Shown here one piece after another: positions 1 to 11,821 of a stretch of 64,000 nucleotides of DNA. Where the stretch lies: the NCBI GenBank assembly GCA_935421135.1, contig OW285193.1:7620496-7684495 (forward strand), written 5' to 3'. The DNA is from Bugulina stolonifera. Lineage: Eukaryota; Bryozoa; Gymnolaemata; Cheilostomatida; Bugulidae. The position numbers and the translations under genes are program-made. Numbering within the stretch: position 1 is the stretch's first letter; every line of letters begins with the position of its first letter. The notes under the pieces are model-generated. The model saw only the letters and a program-made list of their open reading frames with translations. It searched no databases and had not been told where the DNA came from.

Positions 1-409
1 GAATGCTACTTTTCACATGCAAACGGATAGAAGTGCAAATCCTTAGTCTATGCTAAGTGTGAGCTACTAGTCCTAACATCTAGTACACAAACATGCACAT
101 AAATATCAAACTACTCGAGCAAAAGTTTTCTAGTGATAACGGACCAAATCTAAGATAAAATTAATAAAAAATCTTATCTAAAAATGTCTAAATTCTATTG
201 AATATGTCAAAACTGTTCAGTGTTTTTCTTGAGTGACTGGTTGCTTGGAATAAGGTACATCGAATTAACTACACTTCAATATTTTAATGTGACCTAATCA
301 ACCTGAGTTTAAAATAATAGCTAAATAATTTGAAAATGATAATAGCTACAACTAGAAATATTGTGATTCTGCAACTAAACATAGAAGGTGAGTGAGAGCA
401 AAGGTACAC

Positions 410-3400
410 CTGGAGAGGAGATATTTGTATATTGTCACCATTCATTCTCGCAACTTTTGGTGCAGCCTGCAACATGACGATGATTGGGTGGTTTAACAAA
501 ACAATTAATATACAGGAAGTACTACAGTTTGTAATATTACTAAGACACAAACAAGCATGTGGATTGTAGTGAACTTTTAACAAAAACAATTTTTATTACA
601 AACAGATTATTATAGTCAGTGCCTACCTTAACCTTCTCAGCAGCCATTAATTCTTTAGTGGATTTAGCAGGGGCTGCTGCTCCACCCTTACCACCAGATT
701 TAGCAGCAGGGGCTGCCTTTGCCACTTCTTTCTGAGAGCCCCAAACTTCAATCATCAGCTGACCTTGTTCAAGGTACTCCACCATCTATAAACATACAGT
801 TGAATGACCGTATAATCGTATGCTATCTGTATGCATGTACAAATGTTTATATCAACTATAGTCATCATAAATGCGTTACTAATATACTTTCAAAATTAAC
901 TCATTGTGAGCTTTACGGTAAAAGTTTAAAGTAGTAGGATAAAATTTGTTCTTGCAAGATTCTCTCTGAAATACATAGCAGGTCATCCAGTAAGACAATC
1001 TGGGATTAGACTGAAGGCAGCCTCCACCTGTATAGTAGTACAATCCCCAGTCAGCTCGTTTGCGAGTGCAGTACTAACATGCACACCTCGCTTCAAACGC
1101 ACGAACTCAATTTAATCCGGGAAAGAGACCCAGATCCTTCCTGTTTCACAGTAGGTACCTGCAGACGGCTACTAGTGGTGATGTCTAATACTCACACTCT
1201 CCGTCACAACCTTGAAGTGAAACATCTTCTCATGGTTGTATTCTGGATTGCTTCCTGCCACCATCTCAGTCTTAGAGGGCTCTTCGTCCAAGTAGAAACG
1301 GTAGCTGGCAAATGTCTGAAATATAAGTCATCACTTGATTTCACATACATAGGTAGCGTGGTATGATGACTCTACAAAGACTATAAATTTGGGTAAAAAA
1401 TTCTGAGTTGTGTTGGCTTCGGATTGGTGCAAATTATGTCAATAGTCATAATAAACTAAAATTAATTTTAACCTTTCTACAACTGTTGATTCAGTCAAAA
1501 TGAATTATGCCCTTTCGAAGGCAAACCAACCTTGCTTGTGTAATAAACATATTATAGAAAATCTACACAATTTGCATACAGTGTACTGTTTCGGTGTTTA
1601 ACACATGGGCACTAATAAGCTATTGATCATAATAAGAAGTTGTCCTCTCCCAATTTAAAAAGAAGAGGAAGAGAAATTGGGAGAGGACAACTTCTTATTA
1701 TGATCAATAGCTTATTAGTGCCCATGGTTTAACACCTCATCAGTGCAGCTCAGAGATATGCCTGGGAGAATACCATAGCAATACAGTATATATACAGCAA
1801 AGTGTATTTAATAGGTGTGAAATCCACTGAACCAAAGTTCTCAAGCTGCCAGAGACAGCGAGAATTGCGTAATGCATATGGAAAATCCATATACATTTTT
1901 GCAAGTGTTACTTTCGACAAACTGAAGTCAAAATATTTCCAATATGCCTAAATATGATGCAACATAGTTATCATCATATTAATGATCTTAAAAGAGCCAT
2001 TGATTGTATGATATTAATCGCAATGTACAGCCTATTGCGCTACCACATTTTCACTCTAAGACATAAATCGAAATAGAATAGTGCCGATTGTAAATGAAGC
2101 ATAGATTGTTGTTAATAAAATAACTGTTGTTTCTATGCATATCCTATTCATAATTTGAAAAATCTGCTGGAATATCAAAACAGTGACTGTATTAGTGCAC
2201 TATTATCTATGAGTGCTGTTCTATTGTAACAATACCTTGTCATATTTGGCATTAAGCCCTCTTGCATGTGGTATCAATATCTTGAAGGAGAGGGGTTTGC
2301 CAATCAACTCTTGTGAGTTTTCTACAAAGTCATTGTCTCCAAGCTCACCACCTGAGCTGTTGCACGGGTTTATCTCCATCTGAAGGTATCCTTAAACATC
2401 AACATAACAATGTTGAGGTCAGTGTAGCTAGACTGAGACTGTAGCTGGACTGTTTACAACACTTTATCAAAAATTACCAAACCACCCAGGATTTTACCCA
2501 TAAATTAAACTTTCCGCATGGTTCAGAGTGCGGCCATCTTGGCAGGCTAAAATCCCTACAGGTATATGTAATTCTTTGTAAAGTGCTCATGGACTTATAA
2601 AAATTGCTACTACCGAATATTCCTACACAACCATGTTTTGGTACAAAGGAAAACATCTACCATCCTAAATAATCTCACCTTCACTGTTCCCTTTGAAGTC
2701 AGTAATTGGTAGCTTCTCTTGACTTTCAATAAGATAGCTAAGGGGTTTCAAGATGATTTGTGCAGATCCGATGAGGACGGGGCCTGCTGGGTCCACCCAG
2801 AATGGATCTCTCTCCTATGGTCAGAAAAAGTGCTAGTTATTACATTGCTTATTATGTATAATGTTAGACTAAGTTTCTTCATGGTTAGAGATCCTATCAT
2901 CCTATCCTATAATCGGGATGATGACAAAATAAATTTTAATTCTATTCAACTAAAGCCAAAGACTTACAGTTCCTGCCCCTTCATTCCAGTTCTTGTCACC
3001 CTCCACATAGTTCTGATACATTTCCTGCATCATAAACTTCCTGTCGATAAACTTGTTCCTGTCCCACATGAACACAGTGCCTGTTTCCAGATTTTTGTGC
3101 TTCACATTCACCTGCGTTAGAGAGAGGATGAATCCGATTGAATATACAATGCAACAAAGAGAGGACAACTTTAATTGTATAAATATTACAAAGACGAGAG
3201 AAAACAACTCCAAGTAATTCATTGCAAAAAATAAAAAACATTCTTCACATCCAACCAACATAATGTAAATTTTTTAGGATTTTGGTTTAAACATTGCTAT
3301 GACATAGTACATAAGGCTAAGTGGTACTGTGCAAATTAATGTGCAAAGTGTCTAGCAACAAATGTGCTAATACCACCTTGGGAAACTTTTTTGACTCGTT

Positions 3401-6400
3401 TTTCTCTAGTACAATAGATACTTTGTGCAAAGCAAGGATAAAATGAATAAACATGTCCTGGCATAGTGGGGTATATTTGTTATAATGTACACTGCACCTC
3501 AGTTCTTCCTTCCTTTAATCCTCTAGCTTGAGGGGCTATCAGGGCCGGCTCAAACTTTACTTTCTTGTCAAGTTCCTCAGACATGGCGTTAGCTTCATTC
3601 ACCATTGGCAGCATATGAATGAGATCTTCCTGGAGCAGCAGATCCTCTGTAAAAGTAAACACTTCCAGAGATATTATCAGAATACAAACAGAGACAAGTA
3701 TGAATTTTAGACTCACATCTTGGGCCGGCCTGGCCACTGGATTTTTACTCGGCAAAACAAGCCACCCTTGGCTTATTGGTGTAATTACAGTTTTCGCATA
3801 AACATTGGTGTTCTGCATGTGGCTCAGGCGAGTGTGATTCACAGCACATACACCAAAGGTAAGTTGACAATTTTTGATCATACTGGATTAAGTTTGAAAT
3901 TTGAGTTGTAAATCCGCCTAATATTTATATTACTCGTATATGGCATTTAGATTATATTCATAATTGAAAACGATCTACAATTCTATATATTCATCTATGC
4001 CAACATCTATACATTCAGCATGAGTAATGCAATAGCTTTTAACCTACCCTTGGATTTTCCTCCGGCTCCACCGAGAAGAGCTGCCATCCCGGAGTTCTCT
4101 GCTATTTCCTCCTGAGCAGTTTCAAATGAAGGGGTATCTTCTTTTGCACCCGATTTCTGATTCTTGGCAAAATCCTGTCAAAAGGAAACAGGCATCAATA
4201 TTGTATCAGGTAATATGCAATAAATATAGGTTGCAATGGCAGACACAGCTGGTCCTATTGCAGCCAGATAAGCTTTGATCAGCTGCATTTAAATGTTGAG
4301 AGAACATTCGATCACACAACAACATTATATACAACAGTGGGATAACTCCTGAACCTGTGGAGTTTCATTTTCTCACAAATCAACTAAGTAGTCTATTACA
4401 GTCAGTCATGCACTGGTACATGTACATGTATATGCCAGCAGCAGTGAGGTGATATTCAAGTCAAAAAAGGTGGGTTTGGAAATATATCAATATAGGCAAG
4501 CGTTATAACGGATATAGGATAACCACTATTGAAGAACTTTTTATTTTAAAAGTCTACTATTGTATAAACATATTCGGTGATGGCACTCACCTGTGGACTG
4601 TGAAAGACATAGAGGTGGCTGCTTCCAAACAGAACTCTGTCATGGTGATGGAGCTGTTGTTCCTTGCCAACTGGCTGCCCATTCACCAAGACCTTGGCAT
4701 TCCCCACAGCTTTGATCTTTACAGTGCCACCTTTGTTAGTAATGGAGGCATGCTCCGGTAGAATGCTATAGATGGTACACAATATCATGATAATTTCATC
4801 AACTTTTGCAGCATGTTTACCTTTGCAGCATCGTTTTAAATGCTGCAGATTCTCTTTGTGTAGCCTCTACCATTAGCGATGAATAATAGTTTACATTTCA
4901 CAATATTAGTATCATCTCATTTGGCGTTTGCAGCCTGAAATTGCTCTCAAGTTGCACTAGTGTAAGCTTTAGCGCTTTCAACCATTATAGCGGAGCGTTG
5001 TTATGAAAATCACCAAAAGCCACTGTCCTGAGTTTTTCGCTAGACACTGATATATACTATTATAGAGCATGAGTAAAGTGTGGTACTTACTTGAGACCCT
5101 TGAGTAGAATACCAGGAGCCTTCTTAGCTTTGTCTGTACCGATGGCAGTCGTACCGTCTGGACACAGGTGTACAATCATACCAGTGAGAGCGGGATCTTC
5201 GTTCAGATTCCAGAAGTGGGGCGTCACCTTTCTCTGCTCAGCCTTCTTGGCCTCCTCAGCAGCTTGTTGCTACAAATATGACATGCCTTATTGACAGCTC
5301 TGCTAGTGTGCTATTAATAGCTCTGGTAGTGTGCCATTTGTGCCATTACTCGCTCTGGTAGTGTGCTATTAATAGCTCTAGTAGAGAGATCAGTTACATG
5401 AAATGAGTGATTAGATAAGAGAGCATAACTCCAAATCATTATACCTTCATGGCAACATATATTGTTATTACATGACCTGTATTAACCTACTCCTTTGTAG
5501 GAGTTTGTACATTTCAAATGATACCATTAGGTATTTGTTAACATTATATTAGCATTATATAGTGACATCATATTCTCACTATGCACCAATACACTATACA
5601 ACTTACAGCATTGGCATTGTTCTGATCCTTCATTCTCTCCTCCCACGACTTCTTCATGGCCTCCATCTCTTCCTGGTTTTTCTTCATTTCTTCTTCCATC
5701 TGTTTCCTCATTTCTTCAATTTCTGGTGGACAAATAAAGTTACATCAAAAGACGGCAGTGCAGTCATGAACTGTAACCATTTACTTTACGCTGCATCACT
5801 GCCATTTCTGACATATATAACCCTTCATTGTGGGCGTGTACATTTGCTTACCTTCTTGAGAGGCGGAGTCTCCTCCACCACCTCCGTCCTGTCCAGCCAT
5901 CATCTCGGCTGGCACACCACCCTTCTTCAACATATCCATCAGCTTTGCATTCTCCTCCCTCAGCTCCCTGATCAACTTATCTGTTGGACTCTCATTCACT
6001 GTAGCAGTCGTCTTGATAGCCTTGGCTCTGTCAGCTACAGGAAATTGTACAGATGTCTTAACCACACCACCCACAAACTTGGTATTTCTGCTGAACATTT
6101 TTTAATAAATTAATATGATATTGCATAGTGTAAATTTGTGCATCATCAATGGGGATGAAATTTTGGTCATTTATATTTTCTGAATCCATATATACATGTA
6201 CTTGGAGCATAGAAATTATCTACTCTTTGAAGGTAAAAATAGCTGCTTGAATTACGTTGAAGTGAATTGAATGTTTTTAGTCTACTACTCACATGACCTG
6301 CCAGGTGTCATCAGTCTACTAGTCACATGACCTACCAGGTGTCATCACTCTACTACTCACATGACCTACCAGGTGTCATCACTCTACTAGTCACATGACC

Positions 6401-9400
6401 TACCAGGTGTCATCACTCTACTGGTCACATGACCTACCAGGTGTCATCACTCTACTGGTCACATGACCTACCAGGTGTCATCACTCACCGAATCTCAAGG
6501 TAGACAGGGTCTCCTCGTAGTTAATATCAGCTGGACTCAGAGCAGCAATCTGTAACATTGGTACAAATATATTATAACATACTTCCTTATGTATAGAAAT
6601 ACAACTTACAAGTTATGTATTTATATGTGTATGTATACTCACTGCATACATATTCATATCATATAACAAAGAACATCATACCCTACAACTATCTAGAGTT
6701 GCCATACATGTGTCTTATTACTTACCATGATAGTTTTACTGTTGCCCCCGAGGGCATTCTTCAGCAGTCTTGTTAGAACAGAGTCTCGGAAAGGTACTGC
6801 AAGACAATTTGTATATAATAACAACCACATAGATGAAATCTTACTAGCATTCCTAGCAGATTTAACCATTACACATGTTATATGCACTTTGCTCACTCAT
6901 TTGGAAAATTCGATTCAACAAGTTATATCGTATACATGTATATGGATTCTTGGTACCACACACTCACCTAGAGCTAACCGGGTTTTGTTATATGAAAAAG
7001 ACAACTCCCAATAGAACTACACAGAATAACTACATGTTTCCTGTAAGTGGTCTCAAGATTCAACCATGTAGTATGCAGGCTATATTTACATTCATGCAGT
7101 TTGTGCTCTAAGGCCTGACTCTGAACTGTTTTAGTCCAAAAGTAATATGAATATATAGAGTAGCACGCACTCACCCATAACTTTGGTGTTTCCCATAGAC
7201 TGGTCAGCTAAAGCTTTGATTACATTACCAAGGGCACTAAGAGACTTGTTAATGGCGGATCCTTCCTTCAGCCTGTCACCAGTGGCCCCAGTAGATTCAG
7301 CTCTCTCACTGTCAATACAATACCAGCCAATCATATAACAACTAACAAGAATATAGCCTATCATATAACAAGTAACTAATCTGGATGCAGACAACGACTG
7401 TGATAGTTGAGCTTCAAGGACGTGTTTTCACTGAGAAAATATGTAATGAGTGTGGAGGAATTTGACATTTCTTAGAAACTTTGATACAGTATAACGCAGC
7501 ATGGCACAACATGATACGGTATGACACGGTATGATAAGTATAACACAGTATGATATAGTATGACATGGTATGATACAGTATGACACAGTATAATATACTG
7601 TAGTATGACACAATATGACATGGTATGATATGATATGATAGAGTATGACGCAGTGTAATATAGTATGATACGGTATGATATAGTATAACATGTTATGATA
7701 TAGTATGACATGGTATGACACAGAATGAGACAGTATGACATGGTATGACACAGTATGACACCGTATGATACAGTATGACACGGTATGACACAGTATGGTA
7801 TAGTATGACATGGTACGACACAGTATGACACCGCATGATACAGTATGACATGGTATGACACAGTATGATATAATACGAACCTTCCAGCCAGATCCACCAG
7901 GTTGATACTAGCTTGTTTAGTCATACTCTCACCGGCTGCATTAGGAGCTTTCTGTGTGAAGTTGATGGCCACAATAGTGTGAGCCCTGGAGCTAGTAGCG
8001 TTCATGTTAGTAGCTGCTACAGTCCTGTTCCTCGTTCCTTCCTGTTCCTTAGATTCTATCTCAGCATAGCTGTTGACGGCAGCAGCTGTCAGCTGTTCAA
8101 CTGTAAAGTTGTAAGAATTCAATCATATACAGCTCTCAGCAAAAACAAACTTGAAACTGAAGATCAAAAGATTTGTTTATCCAGATGGTGATATGTTTTC
8201 CAGCCGAGAATTTAAATACAGAAAAAAATCACCCAAAATGATATTCCATTGTATGAGATAAACATTCCCAAACAAAGTGTGGATAGCATGAATATTGGTC
8301 TAAATCATATGGAAACCCAGAAATTAAAACGATTAGACTAAATTCTGAAAGTAGTGGTAACCATGGTAACTCATAACTACTAATAAATACATTATTTGTA
8401 TTGTATAAACATTATTTATACCGTAAAATCCTTTGCCAGGTTTTTCTCTCACTTTTAGTCCTCCTTTGACGTTACTCTTTGGATTTAAAAGGTCGCGAAC
8501 CTGCTCGTTGTAGATCTCCAGCATGGAAAAGGTCACCTGATATTCTTCACCTTTGACTGCAGACTCCCTCTTTTGTTCAATCTCAGTGAATAGAGTCTCG
8601 GAGGACACAGGCACGATACCTGAAATATTCATCAATGTTTGAATATAATGGTATACACAGAACACAATCATAATATTACTTCAACTATGTCTATATGTTA
8701 GCATCGTTGTGTCAATGAGAAGTGATAGATAAATAATGTAGAAATAGCTCAGCATATATACTATTTATCTAGTGAACATCTCAGCTCATCCATGTTGTTG
8801 TGATGAAACACATTGTAAGCGTCCACACCTATTGGGTGACTTTTATGATAGTTTTAAACTATCAAATCTACCAGCTGTGACTTTTCCACCCAGTATAGGT
8901 GTGCAACACGCACATTCTACTCACAAAAAAATAGTGTATAACATGCCCAAGTTATTATGTGGAAACGTACCTTTGTTAGCTCCATAGCCCACCATGGAGT
9001 ATGATTTACCAGAACCTGTCTGTCCGTAAGCAAACAGCGACACATTGTAGCCATTCCAAGCGTTAGACAACACACCTCGACCTAAACAATTACATTGTAT
9101 AATTAAGTACACATCAATACCATATAAGGTAGTCATACAAATTTTCAAAGAATATTACTCAGATTTGGCACTGGAATAATTTATGGGCATATTGAATGGT
9201 GTAATGTACCTAAGTCCTCGAAGACTTTCTTCTGATCAGCATATTTGCTACCAGAAGGGCTAAGGTAACCGTCACCTCCCTCTGTAAACTCGTCATGTGA
9301 CCAGTAAGAGAAATCAAATGCAAACTAAAACGAGAGAAGACAACAGACCATATGTCATACGGATGAAGTACATGAACATCTTAGTTCATAGCATACATTC

Positions 9401-10717
9401 AGTGGAGTACGCAACATTTCTGTAGACTAAGTATCCACATCCTTGGGATATGGGAAGGGTGGGAGGATATGTGTCCCAATAATCTACTTATAAGTATACA
9501 GGAGTTATCTTACTTTTCTAGGTTCCTCGTTCGGTTGACTAGGATCTTTAATAGTTGTGGTATTACCATTCATACCAATAATAAGCTGAGCATTCCTCTG
9601 GTTCTCTCTAGAGTTGTGTGTCTCAGTTAAGAAAAATATTTAATTTCTCTTCTAGAAATCTAACGCACTCAAATTAAATAATGTATATTATCTATATCAA
9701 TTTCAGCAGCTATGTATGCATGTTACTTTAAAACTAAAGGTAAGAACATACTAAAATATTTAGCTGATGTCAGCCAAAGCAATAAATCTTGTTTGCTACT
9801 ATGCTGGTAGCATAATTCATATTAATTCATAATAATTATCTTTGACATGCACAGATGTAGTCATGTATTCTAAATTTTAAAATAATAACTTAATACTGTA
9901 GACTAAATGTAATGTAATACTATACATCAATACTTATGTATGCTAATTCATAGTCTATTAGCCAGGTTTCTAAGGAAAACAAGCACTATAATTAGCCTGT
10001 GATTCAATGTGGCTCAAGTTGTTTAGTGATGTTTCTAACCTTTTACTAATTGATATTCAACATATGATTCACAGCATCATGTTGACTGCATATCACGTTT
10101 CGGTACACAATTCATTTATTTAAATGTAATGAATTCTCATGCCAAGGCATATATCTCAACTTACAATTGTCTTGAAAGCAAAATAATTTTATAAAATATT
10201 ACACTGTAATGAAGCGAAATAAAAATGAGTTGACTATCAATTTTTATATGGAATGTACTTGTAGATTCATACCATTAGCTTTATGATAGAGTACTACATA
10301 GTGATGGTACTATATAGTGACGGTACTACATAGTGACAAGACAAGTTAATCTTCACTAGTTCAAGAACCTAACAAAATCAATTGATACATGTATATATGC
10401 ATATTATAGTAAAGCTGCATCAGTATGGTGTGAATCTCGCAATATTACGATCAATGTCGATCCATATTGATACTCTTTGAAGCGTTCGTGTCTATTAGAT
10501 AACCTGCTTAAAGTGAGAATATGCACTGACTTTTAGCACTGAAGACTACGTCTGCATTTTTGAATTAAGCAATCCTAACAACGGGAGTGATTTTAGCCAA
10601 TATTAATTACAAATAGCATTAGCAATGGTTGCATGCAAGCTGTGATCGCCGTCCAAGAACTCGAACAAAGGATATGAATGGTCGAACTCTAACTGCCACC
10701 TTTACATTTTCTGCCAT
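410..10717 (-). CDS. KIF28: KIF28-class kinesin-3 motor protein, 3' end outside window
   Basis: Plus-end microtubule motor of the kinesin-3 superfamily. Exons on the minus strand, 5' to 3': 10717-10676, 9612-9514, 9324-9210, 9081-8971, 8619-8422, 8100-7881, 7308-7175, 6796-6726, 6549-6489, 6034-5852, 5722-5607, 5269-5091, 4765-4591, 4174-4048, 3646-3498, 3111-2968, 2814-2679, 2390-2236, 1315-1196, 785-627, 466-410. All phases agree, giving 917 codons so far. The motor domain covers residues 1 to about 355: start [15 protein letters not shown]-loop GQTGSGKS at about 105-112, switch I SSRAH near 226-230 (the usual form is SSRSH), switch II DLAGSE near 259-264. Then come a charged coiled-coil stretch (about 410-470), an FHA domain (about 480-570; LNEDP, LVNGQPV) and a C2-like segment (about 750-870). 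The segment [17 protein letters not shown] and the words [10 protein letters not shown] recall KIF28P and nematode KLP-6 rather than KIF1. No stop codon was found before the left edge, so the C-terminus is missing. Confidence 0.92.
1605..1726. mobile_element. Fold-back MITE with 53-bp arms and 9-bp flanking repeat
   Basis: The arms at 1604-1656 and 1674-1726 are essentially perfect inverted repeats around a 17-nt purine loop. They begin ATGGGCACTAATAAGC. The same 9 bp, GTTTAACAC, flanks both sides (1596-1604 and 1727-1735), as expected of a target-site duplication. A 9-bp duplication is typical of Mutator-like elements, but that assignment is inference. The element lies in kinesin intron 18. 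A truncated relative starts at 42,893. Confidence 0.8.
5285..5390. repeat. Short tandem repeat in kinesin intron 11
   Basis: About four degenerate copies of a 22-28 bp unit containing AGCTCTGGTAGTGTGC, just upstream (minus strand) of the acceptor of the 5269-5091 exon. Confidence 0.65.
6279..6482. repeat. 34-bp minisatellite, 6 copies, next to a kinesin 5' splice site
   Basis: Six consecutive 34-bp units (typical core CACATGACCTACCAGGTG). The array lies in kinesin intron 9 and begins six bases inside the intron, directly after the GTGAGT donor of exon 9 (donor at 6488-6483 on the minus strand). Units differ by only a few bases. Confidence 0.9.
7486..7880. repeat. Degenerate 5/10-bp tandem array in kinesin intron 6
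   Basis: About 395 bp of variants of TATGACACAG and TATGATATAG. On the minus strand the array starts at the donor of exon 6 (GTTCGTATTATATC). Long open frames through it on the minus strand ([14 protein letters not shown] repeats) come from the repeat and are not coding. Confidence 0.85.
9613..10675 (-). other. Putative U12-type AT-AC intron (kinesin intron 1)
   Basis: On the minus strand the exon ends ...CGACCATTC and the intron opens ATATCCTTT, the U12 5' splice-site consensus for AT-AC introns. It closes with ...TTTCTTAACTGAGACACACAAC, which holds a near-consensus U12 branch site (TTTCTTAAC) about 13 nt before the terminal AC. The next exon starts TCTAGAGAGAAC and restores the frame VRPF-SRENQRN, matching the conserved VRPFNSRE of kinesin-3 motors. 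No GT donor near the end of exon 1 gives this join. The intron is 1,063 nt. Confidence 0.85.
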
Positions 10718-11821
10718 TTTAGAAAATTCTTTTTTTCGTATTCACACAAGTAAATATTCTGCAAAACAACAGGTAGTGAAAATTGTGAAAATTAATACAA
10801 AATGCAAACTTCACAAACTGTTAGTATCCAATGATTTATACTTGGTTATGTCGATAGTCAGACTGTCATAACATGAATTTGCGTCCATTAAAGTATAATG
10901 AAACCGATAAATTTAAATGATCTACATTGATAAATCAGTTACCAGTTGCAACTTTGCAGTTGTCACATTGCACTGTGCACTGCTCAGTGATCACATTATC
11001 AACTGAGTGTTGGAGAGCTAACAGCAATGCTAAACTTAAAGTTCACATTCAAACTGCTAAAAAGAAGAAGAAAATCAAAATTATTGCATTAGCAGTAAAA
11101 AATAAATAATTATTTTTTATTTTTTACTGCTGATACACAGAATTTTGATTTTTTAAATAATTTTTCCAATATTACTGTAAATTTATCAATTAGAATTACA
11201 TTAACAGTTGAACACTACATTCGGTGTCACGTTTAGGAATAACTTGCAGGCTTATACAATAACTACCAAATGAGCTAGGTATAAATCAAACAGTGAAGAG
11301 AATATACAAATTTCTTTTCTCAAAAACAACAAAATCCTTGGCTTATTCGTTATTGGCAAGTTTTGTAGTCTACCACAGTCCACATGTACCTACACTGCCT
11401 ACAACTGGTTGGTAAATAATACTTACTTACCTAGCAGCTAGTACACCAAGTTTCTCTTTTGTATTATGATTGGCAAATGATTTTGAAAATTTCTATTGTA
11501 AGACTCGTACCCTGGTCACTATTTATCGTTGCATAAGTAATGCAAACAGTATATTCATTCAGATGAATACAGGTGTTTTCTGGTTGCTAACGTTGTTGCT
11601 AAAACTTCATTTGCATGAGTCATTATGACCTTTGGTGCCAAAGAGCTTATTGAACACTATCGCGAGTCCAGTACTATCCATTATTTCTCGTTTCCTTTAG
11701 CAAAAGTTTCTTTTCTTGTTTTCACCTTTCACTCATTCACTAACTCAAGTTATCGATAACAGTGATTACTAGAACATTTGGTAATTTGCAGGGAATAACT
11801 CTGCAAACACATCAAGTTATC
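10718..11821. promoter_or_regulatory. Head-to-head intergenic region, likely shared promoter of kinesin and ALG1
   Basis: These 1,104 bp separate the start codons of two divergently transcribed genes. No convincing coding segment is seen. The region contains an AT-rich fold-back (about 11,071-11,154; core arms AGCAGTAAAAAATA at 11,091 and TATTTTTTACTGCT ending at 11,131). The short ORFs here are weak and unsupported. Confidence 0.55.
11071..11154. repeat. AT-rich fold-back in the divergent promoter
   Basis: Nested inverted repeats: an outer pair AAAATCAAAATT / AATTTTGATTTT and an inner pair around AGCAGTAAAAAAT / ATTTTTTACTGCT. It may be a small MITE or a transcript-end hairpin. No target duplication was recognised. 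Confidence 0.6.

Noticed and set aside
5562..6113. 183-codon plus-strand frame
   Set aside because: Antisense to two well-supported kinesin exons.
7428..7811. Long minus-strand frames of Tyr/His/Ser/Ile repeats
   Set aside because: Read through a 5/10-bp tandem array inside a kinesin intron.
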